A stretch of 19,429 nt of DNA from an uncultured Eubacteriales bacterium (GCA_900550615.1 URSX01000026.1:1-19429), one strand, 5' to 3'; shown: positions 1-6,669, counted from the first letter of the stretch. Notes: generated from the letters alone by a model not told the origin. Translations and numbers: made by a program.

Positions 1-53
1 TTGGGTTTCCCTCACACACCCTTCCTTACCGTTATCGCAAGTATACCACTTTA

Positions 54-102
54 TCGACAGTCTCGAGCGGACGTCCCATAGGACGTCCGCTTAGACTGTC
101 GA
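54..102. repeat. Long near-perfect hairpin (palindromic element)
   Basis: The outer arms (54-63 and 93-102) pair perfectly over 10 bp and the inner arms (66-76 and 81-91) over 11 bp. A small internal bulge (64-65 against 92) separates them and the loop has 4 bases. It lies just downstream of the rqcH stop codon, but neither strand has a T-run directly after the hairpin; on the minus strand the T-run comes before it. It therefore does not look like a standard intrinsic terminator. The inner arm carries GCGGACGT, a word also present in the element at 11065-11145. Positions 1-53 and 103-146 hold nothing I can assign. Confidence 0.6.
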
Positions 103-146
103 AAAAATTCAAATGATTTCTCCGGCAAAAGGCAAATTATTCCGAT

Positions 147-1886
147 TTATTTCACCGCCAGTCTTCGCACCAGTTCCTCCTCCGGCTCTACCACGGCGGT
201 GCGGTAGGTGGTGTAGACCACCATGCCGGGCCGGGCTCCCGCCGGCTTCTTTACATATTTCACCGGCGTGTAGTCCACCGCCACCTTGCCGCTGTCCCGG
301 CCCTGAGAGTAGTACGCCGCCAGCTGTGCCGCCTGCAAAATGCTTTGTTCGTCCGGCTCACTGCCGCCGGTGCAGAGGATCACATGGCTGCCGTGGATCT
401 TCTGGGTGTGGAACCACCAGTCACCCCGCTCCGCCGTTTTGGTGGTGAGCTTGTCATTCTGCCGGTTGCTGCGGCCCACCAAAATCAGCAGCCCCGTGTC
501 CGTCCGGAAGCGTCTGGGCTCCGACTTTCTCTGGAAGCCTGGCTGCTTTTTGCCCCGGCCCCGGATATATCCGCCCTCTGTCAGCTCGGCGCGGATGTCG
601 TTAAAGTCCTGTTCGCTCTCCGCCTGGCTGATCTCCTGTACCACGCTCTCCAGGTAGGCAAGCTCCTCCCTGCCCTGGGCCATGAGCTGGGAGAGCATTT
701 CCTCCGCCGTCTTAGCCTTGCTGTAGCGCTTAAAGTATTTGGCGGCGTTCTCCTGGGGAGACAGGCGCACATCCAGAGGGATGACCACTCTGGGACAGCC
801 CTCCTCATAATAGTTCTCCGCCTCCAGCCTGGCCATTCCCCGCTCCATGCGGTAGAGGTTGGCCGTGATAAGCTCTCCGCTGATCCGCAGCGCATCCCGG
901 TCCCGGGTCTTGTGATACTCCTGCTCCTGCATGGCCAGCTTCCGACGCAGTCTGTCCCGGGCGTTGGCCGCCGCCTTCTGCAGATCCTGCCCCTTCTGCC
1001 GCACCCGGTCCGCCTGCTCCCGCTGGGCATAGAACTGATCCAGCAGACCGGAAAAGCTCTCCGCCCTGCGCACGCCGCAGGCCGTCTCATACTGCCGCAC
1101 CGGCGCAAATGTAAAATCCATGGGCTTGCCGCCCCGCTCTATGACCGTGGTCTGGAAATCTCCCCGCCGCGCCAAAGCCTGCCAGGCGGAAAATTCCTCC
1201 CACAGCCGCTCCGCCGCCGTCTCCAGCAGGCAGTCCGTGCTGCCCCCGGCCCGGTAGGCCAGCTCTCTTGCCCACAGGGGGGAGATCGCCGTGAAGGTGT
1301 CCAGCAGCCACTTGTCCGCCTGGGCCTCCGGGGCCGCGCACTGCAAGAGCATGCGGAACTTCTGCTCCTCCATATCCAGCGGCGGCTGTTTTTCCTGCCG
1401 GGGCGGCAGATGGTAAAACAGCCCCGGCAGTACCTGCCGCTGCTGGCTCATCTCAAAGTCCACCCGCCGCATACAGTCCAGTATCCGGCCCTCCCCGTCG
1501 CACAGGATCAGGTTGGAGTGCCGGTTCATAGCCTCCAGCACCAGGGAAAACTGCCCCATCTCCCCCAGCTCGTTCATGGCCTCGATCTCCAGCGTCACCA
1601 CCCGCTCCATAGGCTCCTGCCGCACGGATAGAATGCGCCCGCCGGACAAATACTTGCGCAGCAGCATGCAGAACATAGGCGGCTGGCTGGGGTTGTCCCG
1701 CAGCACCTCCGTCAGGTTTATCCTGGGCTGATTGGCCGAGGCGCACAGCAGCAGCCGCCGGCTGCCCCGCAGCAGCAGGATCACCTGATCCCGGGCGGGC
1801 TGCTGGATCTTTTCAATTTTCAGTCCCTCCACCTGCGGCGCGATCTCCCGGACCACCGCCTGCAGGCAAATTGCGTCCAATGCCAT
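147..1886 (-). CDS. rqcH: RqcH/NFACT-family ribosome quality control protein (FbpA-like)
   Basis: This 579-residue protein belongs to the NFACT family (Rqc2/RqcH/FbpA), which binds stalled 50S subunits and recruits tRNA-Ala to add alanine tails to trapped peptides; older annotation calls it fibronectin-binding protein. The N-terminal NFACT-N domain begins at MALDAICLQAVVREI. A long charged, coiled-coil-like stretch follows at about residues 280-430. The C-terminal NFACT-R domain is recognisable by GRSNRQNDKLTTKTA followed by DWWFHTQKIHGSHV. The length matches the family. GGAGGAG lies seven bases before the ATG. The gene starts 4 bases after the Mini-III stop, so it is the last gene of a four-gene operon with ribosome-maturation and membrane-protease functions. 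Family assignment is firm; the alanine-tailing role is carried over from Bacillus subtilis. Confidence 0.93.
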   Translation of the reverse strand: MALDAICLQAVVREIAPQVEGLKIEKIQQPARDQVILLLRGSRRLLLCASANQPRINLTEVLRDNPSQPPMFCMLLRKYLSGGRILSVRQEPMERVVTLEIEAMNELGEMGQFSLVLEAMNRHSNLILCDGEGRILDCMRRVDFEMSQQRQVLPGLFYHLPPRQEKQPPLDMEEQKFRMLLQCAAPEAQADKWLLDTFTAISPLWARELAYRAGGSTDCLLETAAERLWEEFSAWQALARRGDFQTTVIERGGKPMDFTFAPVRQYETACGVRRAESFSGLLDQFYAQREQADRVRQKGQDLQKAAANARDRLRRKLAMQEQEYHKTRDRDALRISGELITANLYRMERGMARLEAENYYEEGCPRVVIPLDVRLSPQENAAKYFKRYSKAKTAEEMLSQLMAQGREELAYLESVVQEISQAESEQDFNDIRAELTEGGYIRGRGKKQPGFQRKSEPRRFRTDTGLLILVGRSNRQNDKLTTKTAERGDWWFHTQKIHGSHVILCTGGSEPDEQSILQAAQLAAYYSQGRDSGKVAVDYTPVKYVKKPAGARPGMVVYTTYRTAVVEPEEELVRRLAVK

Positions 1887-1890
1887 GACT

Positions 1891-2292
1891 TCACTCCTCC
1901 ATCATCCGGCAAAACAGCTCGTTGATCCTCTCCCGTCGGCCGTGCAGATACAGCCAGCCAAGCAGCGCCTCCAGGGCCGTGGCCTGCTGGTATTCGGCCC
2001 GGCTGGCGTGCTGAGGGATAGAGTGGACATGGGCGTTGCGCCCCCGGCGAAAGACCTCCTGCTCCTCCTCTGTCAGCGTCGGCAATATCCTCTGGGCCCG
2101 GCGGGCCTGCTCCGGGGCGCATACCAGGGCCACCGTGGCCCGGTGCAGACCCTTGCCCGTGGCCTTTCCATGGGCGCACAGCCAAGTGCGCACCAGCAGC
2201 TCATACACTCCGTCCCCCATGTGGGCCAGGCCGATGGAGCTGATGCCCCGTATTTCGTCATTCGTCAATCGCACGGAAAAATAGTCCGTCAT
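1891..2292 (-). CDS. mrnC: Mini-ribonuclease III (23S rRNA maturation)
   Basis: This 133-residue protein is a stand-alone RNase III catalytic domain without the double-stranded-RNA-binding domain, as in Mini-III of Firmicutes, which trims the ends of 23S rRNA precursor. The two acidic catalytic regions are visible: GLAHMGDGVYELLVR with Asp27, and ATALEALLGWLYL with Glu108. The RNAH-like motif RGRNAHVHS lies between them. AAGGAG sits six bases before the ATG. The gene lies between lspA and rqcH with short gaps (15 and 4 bases), which indicates co-transcription. In many Firmicutes mrnC sits beside cysS; here it is with rqcH, which also acts on the large ribosomal subunit. Confidence 0.93.
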   Translation of the reverse strand: MTDYFSVRLTNDEIRGISSIGLAHMGDGVYELLVRTWLCAHGKATGKGLHRATVALVCAPEQARRAQRILPTLTEEEQEVFRRGRNAHVHSIPQHASRAEYQQATALEALLGWLYLHGRRERINELFCRMMEE

Positions 2293-2307
2293 AGTCTGCT
2301 CCTTTTT

Positions 2308-2751
2308 TCATTGTAAGCCGCCCGCCGCCAGCAGCAGCGCCCCGGCCAGCAGCATAAGGTCCGCCAGATTCCATACCAGCCGCCCCAGCCGCATGCCCGG
2401 CAGCCTGGGAAAGCGTATGTAGTCCGTCACACGGCCCCACACCAGCCGCTCCAGCACATTGCCCGCACCTCCGGCGCACAGCAGCGCCGCCCCCCAGCAG
2501 CTCGCTCCCTGCCCGTGCAAAAGCTCCCCTCTGCACAGGATCATCGCCGCTAAAAGCCCCCCGCAGGACAGCACGCGGGCCAGATGGGGATGGTTTTTCA
2601 GTGCACCCCCGGCCATGCCGGGGTTTTCCAGCATCTCCAGCCGGACTTGTCCTCTCAGCAGTGTTCCGTTCAGCTTGCCCCTCCGAGCGCATGCCCGCAG
2701 CCCGTAATCTGCCGCCAGCAGCGCCCCGGCGCAGCAAATGGGCAGAATCAT
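2308..2751 (-). CDS. lspA: Signal peptidase II-like aspartyl protease (divergent LspA)
   Basis: This 147-residue hydrophobic protein has the plan of lipoprotein signal peptidase, which removes signal peptides from prolipoproteins inside the membrane. Visible motifs are ENPGMAGGAL (the family's N-x-G-A region), GNVLERL followed by VTDYI with catalytic Asp110, and NLAD with Asn128 and catalytic Asp131. The usual GNxxDR motif reads GNVLER, so a conserved but non-catalytic Asp is replaced by Glu101. The N-terminal DxxxK region is also weak (ADYGLRACAR). The catalytic aspartate pair is intact, so activity is plausible. The start lies 3 bases after the rhomboid stop, with a modest GGTGAG ribosome site. 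It may be a second, specialised LspA paralogue; only the whole genome can show that. Confidence 0.8.
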   Translation of the reverse strand: MILPICCAGALLAADYGLRACARRGKLNGTLLRGQVRLEMLENPGMAGGALKNHPHLARVLSCGGLLAAMILCRGELLHGQGASCWGAALLCAGGAGNVLERLVWGRVTDYIRFPRLPGMRLGRLVWNLADLMLLAGALLLAAGGLQ

Positions 2752-2754
2752 CTC

Positions 2755-3327
2755 TCACCGTCTCCGGCCGCCCCGATAGAGGAAGCCGAAGATCATACCC
2801 AGTACGCCGCCCACCACATGGGTCAGCTGAGACACATTATCCGCCCCCTTCAGGCCGTCGATGATCTCCCCGCCCAGGTAGAAGATCACCACCAGAATCA
2901 GTGTAATGGGGATCCCGCCGCCCTTACTCTCCGTAAAGGAGGACAGCACGATCATCATAAACACGATACCGCTGGCTCCCAGCAGGGCGCTGTGGGGGAA
3001 GAAAATAAACTGCACCAGCCCCGTGACCAGGGCCGTGATGAGCATAAACCACACCATTTTTTTCCAGCCGTACTTCTCCTCCAGCGGCGGCCCCACCAGC
3101 AAAAGCAGCAGCATGTTACCCATATAGTGGGAGTAATCCGCGTGCCCCAGCACATGGGTGAAAAACCGCAGGTATGTCAGCGGATCTGCCAGGGATGAGC
3201 GGTACACACAGAAGTATTTCGTGGTCACGGCGCTGCCGAAGGTCTGCCCCAGCAGCAGTGCGCCCAGAGCCAGCAGGGCAAATGTCAGCGTGGCCGGCGC
3301 GTTGAAACGGATCACCAGTTTTCTCAA
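2755..3327 (-). CDS. Rhomboid-family intramembrane serine protease
   Basis: A multi-spanning membrane protein of 190 residues. The rhomboid signature is clear: HADYSHYMGN in the second helix (His62, His67, Asn71), GASG with the nucleophile Ser119, and catalytic His170 in SQLTHVVGG. Rhomboids cleave transmembrane helices within the bilayer. The open frame reaches a TTG at 3345, but I prefer the TTG at 3327: AGAGG lies about seven bases before it, and the predicted transcription start near 3353 would leave almost no leader for the upstream codon. The product then begins MRKLVIRFNAP. It is the first gene of the operon with lspA, mrnC and rqcH. The substrate cannot be told from the sequence. Confidence 0.9.
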   Translation of the reverse strand: MRKLVIRFNAPATLTFALLALGALLLGQTFGSAVTTKYFCVYRSSLADPLTYLRFFTHVLGHADYSHYMGNMLLLLLVGPPLEEKYGWKKMVWFMLITALVTGLVQFIFFPHSALLGASGIVFMMIVLSSFTESKGGGIPITLILVVIFYLGGEIIDGLKGADNVSQLTHVVGGVLGMIFGFLYRGGRRR

Positions 3328-3338
3328 AACAATTCCTC

Positions 3339-3367
3339 TTTTCAAATGGGGATAGATGGATTATAAT
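3339..3367 (+). promoter_or_regulatory. Promoter of the plus-strand EEP-family gene
   Basis: TTTTCA (3339-3344), a 17-base spacer and a perfect TATAAT (3362-3367) lie 47 bases before the ATG at 3414. The -10 overlaps the -10 of the divergent promoter on the other strand (3360-3365). Confidence 0.6.
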
Positions 3368-3388
3368 ATAATTTACAGAAAAAGTAAA
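3360..3388 (-). promoter_or_regulatory. Promoter of the rhomboid-lspA-mrnC-rqcH operon
   Basis: On the minus strand TTTACT (3383-3388) is followed by a 17-base spacer and TATAAT (3360-3365). The expected start near 3353 leaves about 26 bases of leader before the TTG at 3327. It overlaps the divergent promoter almost completely. Confidence 0.55.
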
Positions 3389-3413
3389 CTACCCCCACCG
3401 GAAGGAGAATCCC

Positions 3414-4484
3414 ATGAAAAAAGCGTTGAAAATCGCCGGCTGCGTACTGCTGGCCCTTGTGATCCTGGTTCTGGGCTATGTGGCCTATGTGTTTTTGGAC
3501 TACCACCGCATTGCCGACAACCTCACTCTTACAGCCCAGGGCACTGCCGCATCCTCGGCCCAAACGGGCGTTCCCTACACCGTGGTGTCCTATAACATAG
3601 GCTTCGGAGCCTACGAGGACGATTACAGCTTTTTCATGGACGGAGGCTCGGAGTCCTGGGCCTGGTCCAAGGAGCGGCTGGATGAAAATCTCACCCACAT
3701 CGCCCAGACGCTGAAGGCTCGGCAGGCGGATTTCTACTTTGTCCAGGAGGTAGACACCGATTCCACCCGCAGCTACCACCGGAACGAAGCCGATACCCTG
3801 CGCCAGGCCCTGCCCGGCTACAGCTCCGTCTGGGGGCAGAACTACGACTCCCCCTTCCTCTTCTGGCCCCTGACCCAGCCCCACGGCTCCTCTGTTTCGG
3901 GGCTGATGACCTTCTCCTCCGCACCCATCGTCTCCTCCCTGCGCCGCAGTCTGCCTATTGAGACGGGCGTGATGAAGCTGGTGGATCTGGACCGGTGCTA
4001 CACCGTCAGCCGCGTCCCCATGGAAAACGGCAAGGAGCTGGTGCTCTACGCCGTCCATCTCTCTGCCTACACCTCCGATGGAGTCATCGCTGACCAGCAG
4101 GCGGAAATGCTCCTGAGCGACATGCAGAGTGAGTACGAAAAAGGCAACTACTGCGTCTGCGGCGGCGACTTCAATAAGGACCTGCTGGGGAACTCCGATC
4201 AGGTCTTCGGTGTCAGTGCCGGGGACTACACCTGGGCCCAGCCCCTGCCGGACGAACTGTTCGAGGGAAAGAACATCTCGAAGGTAGCCCCCCTGGATCA
4301 GGAAAACCCCGTTCCCAGCTGCCGCAACGCCGATGCCCCCTACCACAGTGGGCAGTATGTGGTCACTGTGGACGGCTTCCTGGTGTCGGATAACGTGACC
4401 GTCAGCTCTGCTGCTGTTATCGACACCGGCTTTGCCTACTCCGACCACAATCCCGTCACCATGACCTTCACCCTCCAGCCGTGA
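3414..4484 (+). CDS. Endonuclease/exonuclease/phosphatase-family protein, membrane-anchored
   Basis: The 356-residue product starts with a short basic stretch and a hydrophobic segment (about residues 7-28) that looks like an uncleaved signal anchor, which would put the catalytic domain outside the cell. The EEP fold (DNase I, sphingomyelinase and phosphoinositide phosphatase family) is shown by VVSYNIGFG (Asn61), FVQEVD with metal ligand Glu112, GGDFNKD near residue 250, and the terminal YSDHNPVTMTF with the catalytic Asp-His pair. AAGGAG lies six bases before the ATG, and a terminator follows at once. The gene is monocistronic. The substrate (nucleic acid, lipid headgroup or phosphoester) cannot be decided from the sequence. 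Confidence 0.88.
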   Translation: MKKALKIAGCVLLALVILVLGYVAYVFLDYHRIADNLTLTAQGTAASSAQTGVPYTVVSYNIGFGAYEDDYSFFMDGGSESWAWSKERLDENLTHIAQTLKARQADFYFVQEVDTDSTRSYHRNEADTLRQALPGYSSVWGQNYDSPFLFWPLTQPHGSSVSGLMTFSSAPIVSSLRRSLPIETGVMKLVDLDRCYTVSRVPMENGKELVLYAVHLSAYTSDGVIADQQAEMLLSDMQSEYEKGNYCVCGGDFNKDLLGNSDQVFGVSAGDYTWAQPLPDELFEGKNISKVAPLDQENPVPSCRNADAPYHSGQYVVTVDGFLVSDNVTVSSAAVIDTGFAYSDHNPVTMTFTLQP

Positions 4485-4507
4485 GTGCTGGCTCTCCTGA
4501 ATTGATA

Positions 4508-4546
4508 AGCCCTGTGCACCGATGAACGTCCTGCACAGGGCTTTTT
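4508..4546 (+). terminator. Intrinsic terminator of the EEP-family gene
   Basis: GCCCTGTGCA (4509-4518) pairs perfectly with TGCACAGGGC (4532-4541) and is followed by five T. It lies 24 bases after the stop codon. Confidence 0.9.
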
Positions 4547-4548
4547 CA

Positions 4549-4620
4549 TACTTTTTTAGCAGTTTGTTCTCAGTTTGTTCTTACTTTTTTGAGGTTTTTT
4601 TAAGATTTCCCCTGTATAGT
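4549..4620 (+). promoter_or_regulatory. Tandem 11-base repeats followed by a -10 box
   Basis: CAGTTTGTTCT occurs twice in perfect tandem (4560-4570, 4571-4581). It is flanked in the same 11-base register by looser copies: TACTTTTTTAG (4549-4559), TACTTTTTTGA (4582-4592) and GGTTTTTTTAA (4593-4603). All share TTT at the fourth to sixth bases. TATAGT (4615-4620) follows, with no good -35 hexamer at normal spacing. Repeats one helical turn apart, reaching into the -35 region, are the pattern bound by OmpR/PhoB-type response regulators. This reading is an inference; the repeats themselves are seen directly. Confidence 0.5.
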
Positions 4621-4625
4621 AAGGA

Positions 4626-4799
4626 CAAGCAAAAGAAAACACAAGCTTTCCAAGCAAAGTTCCGGGTCGCTGCCCACCCGTTTTTCCAAGGGCAGGCTAC
4701 TAACTCAGCCGCAAGGCTTTTTCATAGATATTCTCTCTTTTTCATTCTTTATCCCCTTTCTTTAGCAAAAGCGGAGTCCGGAAGGGCTCCGCTTTTGCT
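4626..4799 (+). ncRNA. Candidate structured noncoding RNA with a pseudoknot
   Basis: No convincing gene lies in this stretch, yet it has the parts of a small RNA unit: a -10 box just upstream, internal structure and a terminator at the end. CGGGT (4663-4667) can pair with ACCCG (4676-4680), while the loop CTGCCC (4670-4675) can pair with GGGCAG (4690-4695). These pairings cross, so they form either an H-type pseudoknot or two alternative folds. A short AGCC-GCAA-GGCT hairpin with a GNRA loop and five T follows (4707-4722). I do not recognise a known RNA family. It leads to no downstream plus-strand gene, which argues against a cis-acting riboswitch. Confidence 0.4.
4764..4799. terminator. Bidirectional intrinsic terminator
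   Basis: A 16-bp stem (one G-T pair) closes a GGAA loop (4780-4783). AAAA on the left and TTTT on the right flank the GC core, so it can work on both strands. It would end the candidate RNA at 4626 on the plus strand and the ABC operon read-through on the minus strand. Confidence 0.7.
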
Positions 4800-4810
4800 G
4801 TTATAAGGTC

Positions 4811-4940
4811 TGTCATTGCGAAGCCAGTGCGCACACTGGCTGCGGCAATCCGTCTCCAAAATACATATTTTTTGTATTTTACACAGGTTTACACTATGAA
4901 TATCACGGATTCCCACGTCGCTTCGCTCCTCGGAATGACA
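4811..4940. mobile_element. 130-base inverted-repeat element (MITE/REP-like, GTCATT type)
   Basis: The left end starts TGTCATTGCGA and runs to GGCAATCCG (4844-4852); the right end is the imperfect inverse, CGGATTCCCACGTCGC to GGAATGACA (4906-4940). Within the left arm, CCAGTG-CGCA-CACTGG (4824-4839) forms its own hairpin. The centre is AT-rich and has no gene. Short elements with ends of the form GTCATTxCGAxGxxCGAAG are common dispersed repeats in Clostridia genomes (family knowledge from memory). No clear target duplication is visible. Its position, directly after the permease stop at 4952, is typical of 3'-end repeats. Confidence 0.65.
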
Positions 4941-4951
4941 GGGATGACTCT

Positions 4952-5596
4952 TTACAGGTCGACCCTTTCATATAGCTGCGCCGCCCGACGGTAGGCCAAA
5001 AGCGTCAATACCGCAAACAGCACCATTCCCGCCAGCAGAATAGGCAGCTGCCGCAGATCGGCCTGTGCATCCACCCGATTCAGCCACGCAAGACCCGGAA
5101 CATGCACCGATGCCTCCGCTACCAGCATCAGCGGCCACATGGCAAGGTTCGCCTTGAGATACGCCGCGCCCACCTTGTACCCGCTGCGGTACAGACTGAT
5201 GAAAAACACCAGATTGAACACACCGTAGAGCAGGAAGCCCACACCCAGGAGCATGAGGTTTCCGTCCATCCCCACGGCGTTGTCCTTGCCCGGCTGGAGC
5301 TTTGCCGACAGCAAGCAGAAAAGCCCTGTAATGACCACCGACAGCACCTCCACCAGCACCGTGAACACCACCGCCGCGCGCACCGTGTCCCGTTTGCGGA
5401 TGGGCAGCAGCGCCGAGTAGTAGACGTCCTTCTGCTCCCGCATATTCAGGAAGGTAAAGAATAGCCCCAGTGTCACATAGAAAAACGTCACCGAGTAGGG
5501 GTAGTTGGGGATCAGGATCATCCCCCCAAACAGGCAGAATACCAGTGTCATGGGGTGGCATACCAGCCGCAGCTGCTTATATAATAGCGTTTTCAT
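4952..5596 (-). CDS. ABC transporter permease (ABC-2-like membrane protein)
   Basis: A hydrophobic 214-residue protein with about six predicted membrane segments, for example VTFFYVTLGLFFTFLNM, VVFTVLVEVLSVVITGLF and LPILLAGMVLFAVLTLLA. It has no recognised enzymatic motif. It sits directly behind an ABC ATPase and is probably its membrane partner, forming a two-subunit exporter of the ABC-2 kind. The open frame begins at 5620, but I choose the ATG at 5596 (MKTLLYKQLRL) because AAGGAG lies eight bases upstream of it. That start overlaps the ATPase end by 20 bases, which suggests translational coupling. The transported substrate is unknown. A repeat element follows within 12 bases of the stop codon. 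Confidence 0.8.
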   Translation of the reverse strand: MKTLLYKQLRLVCHPMTLVFCLFGGMILIPNYPYSVTFFYVTLGLFFTFLNMREQKDVYYSALLPIRKRDTVRAAVVFTVLVEVLSVVITGLFCLLSAKLQPGKDNAVGMDGNLMLLGVGFLLYGVFNLVFFISLYRSGYKVGAAYLKANLAMWPLMLVAEASVHVPGLAWLNRVDAQADLRQLPILLAGMVLFAVLTLLAYRRAAQLYERVDL

Positions 5597-6329
5597 CCAG
5601 AGGTCTCCTTTCCACGGCAACGATGATATCCTCCAGGGTCAGCTCCTTCTCTCCCTGCCGCAAATAGTCGTAATGGGCCCGGAACTGCTCCAGCGTGCCA
5701 GCGTACTGCATCTGGCCCTCCTTGATGAAGGCGATGTAGCTGGCGCATTTCTCCAGATCCGAGGTAATATGGGTGGAGAAGAGCACGCTGCGCTGTCCAT
5801 CTGCGGCGATGCGGCCCAGCAGCTCCGTCAGCTCGTCCCGGGACACGGGATCCAGACCGCTGGTGGGCTCGTCCAGGATCAGGAGCCTGGCATTGTGGCT
5901 CAGGGCCAGGGCGATCATGTACTTCACCTGCATGCCGCTGGAAAGCTGATCCACCCGCTTGCTCTCGTCAATGGCAAACAGCTGCATATAGTGGCGGTAT
6001 TTCTCCTCCTCCCAGTTTTCGTAAAACCGCCGTGTCACATCGGTGAGAACGGCAATTTTCTTTTTAGGATAGAAGTCGATGCCGCCCAGGACCACGCCGA
6101 TATTTTCCTTGATGAATTTCTCATCCGCGGCAAAATTCCGCCCCAGGATCTCCACCTCTCCCGCATCCGGATGCACCAGCCCCAGAATGGATTTGATTGT
6201 GGTGCTCTTTCCCGCGCCGTTGCGGCCGATGAATCCCACCACCGCCCCCTGGGGCACGGAAAATGACACATGATCCAGGGTAAAAGCCGGGTACTTTTTA
6301 TAAAGTCCCCGAATATCCATGGCGTTCAT
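5577..6329 (-). CDS. ABC transporter ATP-binding protein
   Basis: The 250-residue ATPase shows Walker A GRNGAGKST (residues 35-43), the signature LSSGMQ (129-134), Walker B with D-loop in LLILDEPTSGLD (149-160) and the switch His in STHITSD. It energises export or remodelling through the neighbouring permease. The start overlaps the stop of the upstream AbrB-like gene by four bases (ATGA), and its end overlaps the permease start, so the three genes form one operon. Such regulator-ATPase-permease operons in Firmicutes often handle peptides, antibiotics or lipids; here the substrate cannot be told. Confidence 0.92.
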   Translation of the reverse strand: MNAMDIRGLYKKYPAFTLDHVSFSVPQGAVVGFIGRNGAGKSTTIKSILGLVHPDAGEVEILGRNFAADEKFIKENIGVVLGGIDFYPKKKIAVLTDVTRRFYENWEEEKYRHYMQLFAIDESKRVDQLSSGMQVKYMIALALSHNARLLILDEPTSGLDPVSRDELTELLGRIAADGQRSVLFSTHITSDLEKCASYIAFIKEGQMQYAGTLEQFRAHYDYLRQGEKELTLEDIIVAVERRPLDENAII

Positions 6330-6559
6330 TCCTCCGCCTCCTCTGCTTCCGTTTCCTCAAATACCCGGCGCATCATGGGGTTGAGCTTATCGGTGGTCTG
6401 CAAGGCGATGCCCTTTTTCCGGTCCGCCAGCAGCACCAACTGATCCCCCACATCCAGACCGAACATCTCCCGCACGTCCTTGGGGATAACGATCTGCCCC
6501 TTGGGCCCCAGCCGCACCGAGGCCATGTAGTATCGCTCATTGTCCTTCTTAAATCCCAT
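6326..6559 (-). CDS. AbrB/SpoVT-like swapped-hairpin DNA-binding regulator
   Basis: This 77-residue protein contains the AbrB/MazE-type swapped-hairpin domain: SVRLGPKGQIVIPKDVREMF followed by GLDVGDQLVLLAD. A short acidic tail (ETEAEEAEE) follows. Such proteins dimerise and bind AT-rich or repeated DNA. As first gene of the operon it probably controls the ABC transporter and itself. AGGAGG lies five bases before the ATG. The 5' region carries a tandem repeat (6578-6595) and a near-palindrome GTATACTATAC at the -10. A toxin-antitoxin role is less likely, since the partner genes are an ABC transporter and not a toxin. Confidence 0.88.
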   Translation of the reverse strand: MGFKKDNERYYMASVRLGPKGQIVIPKDVREMFGLDVGDQLVLLADRKKGIALQTTDKLNPMMRRVFEETEAEEAEE

Positions 6560-6577
6560 TTCGCCCTCCTATTAGTA

Positions 6578-6595
6578 TTACTTTTCTTACTTTTC
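6578..6595. repeat. Perfect 9-base tandem repeat, possible operator
   Basis: TTACTTTTC occurs twice head to tail between the -10 box and the start codon of the AbrB-like gene. This position fits a binding site for autoregulation, which is an inference. Confidence 0.45.
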
Positions 6596-6599
6596 CTGT

Positions 6600-6628
6600 A
6601 TAGTATACTCTTTCTTCCCTTTTGTCAA
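6600..6628 (-). promoter_or_regulatory. Promoter of the AbrB-ABC operon
   Basis: On the minus strand a perfect TTGACA (6623-6628), a 17-base spacer and TACTAT (6600-6605) precede the AbrB-like gene. The -10 lies in the near-palindrome GTATACTATAC. Confidence 0.75.
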
Positions 6629-6640
6629 TGGCCTTTTTCC

Positions 6641-6669
6641 TTTACGGCGAGGCAAAACTATGCTATACT
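6641..6669 (+). promoter_or_regulatory. Promoter of rsmA
   Basis: TTTACG (6641-6646), a 17-base spacer and TATACT (6664-6669) lie 25 bases before the rsmA ATG. It is back to back with the AbrB-operon promoter, with about 12 bases between the two -35 boxes. Confidence 0.7.

Noticed and set aside
345..1631. 428-codon plus-strand frame opposite rqcH
   Set aside because: No motif, no ribosome site; rqcH on the other strand is complete and recognisable.
3342..4448. 368-codon minus-strand frame opposite the EEP-family gene
   Set aside because: The plus strand has a clear signal anchor, catalytic motifs, ribosome site and terminator; the minus frame has none.
4640..4725. c-di-GMP-I (GEMM) riboswitch
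   Set aside because: GCAAAG and the following stem look superficially similar, but the 5' half (GGCAAACC hairpin) and the closing stem are missing, and no plus-strand gene follows.
4522..4806. 94-codon frame in the gene-free region
   Set aside because: It begins inside a terminator hairpin and runs through T-rich regulatory repeats and another terminator.
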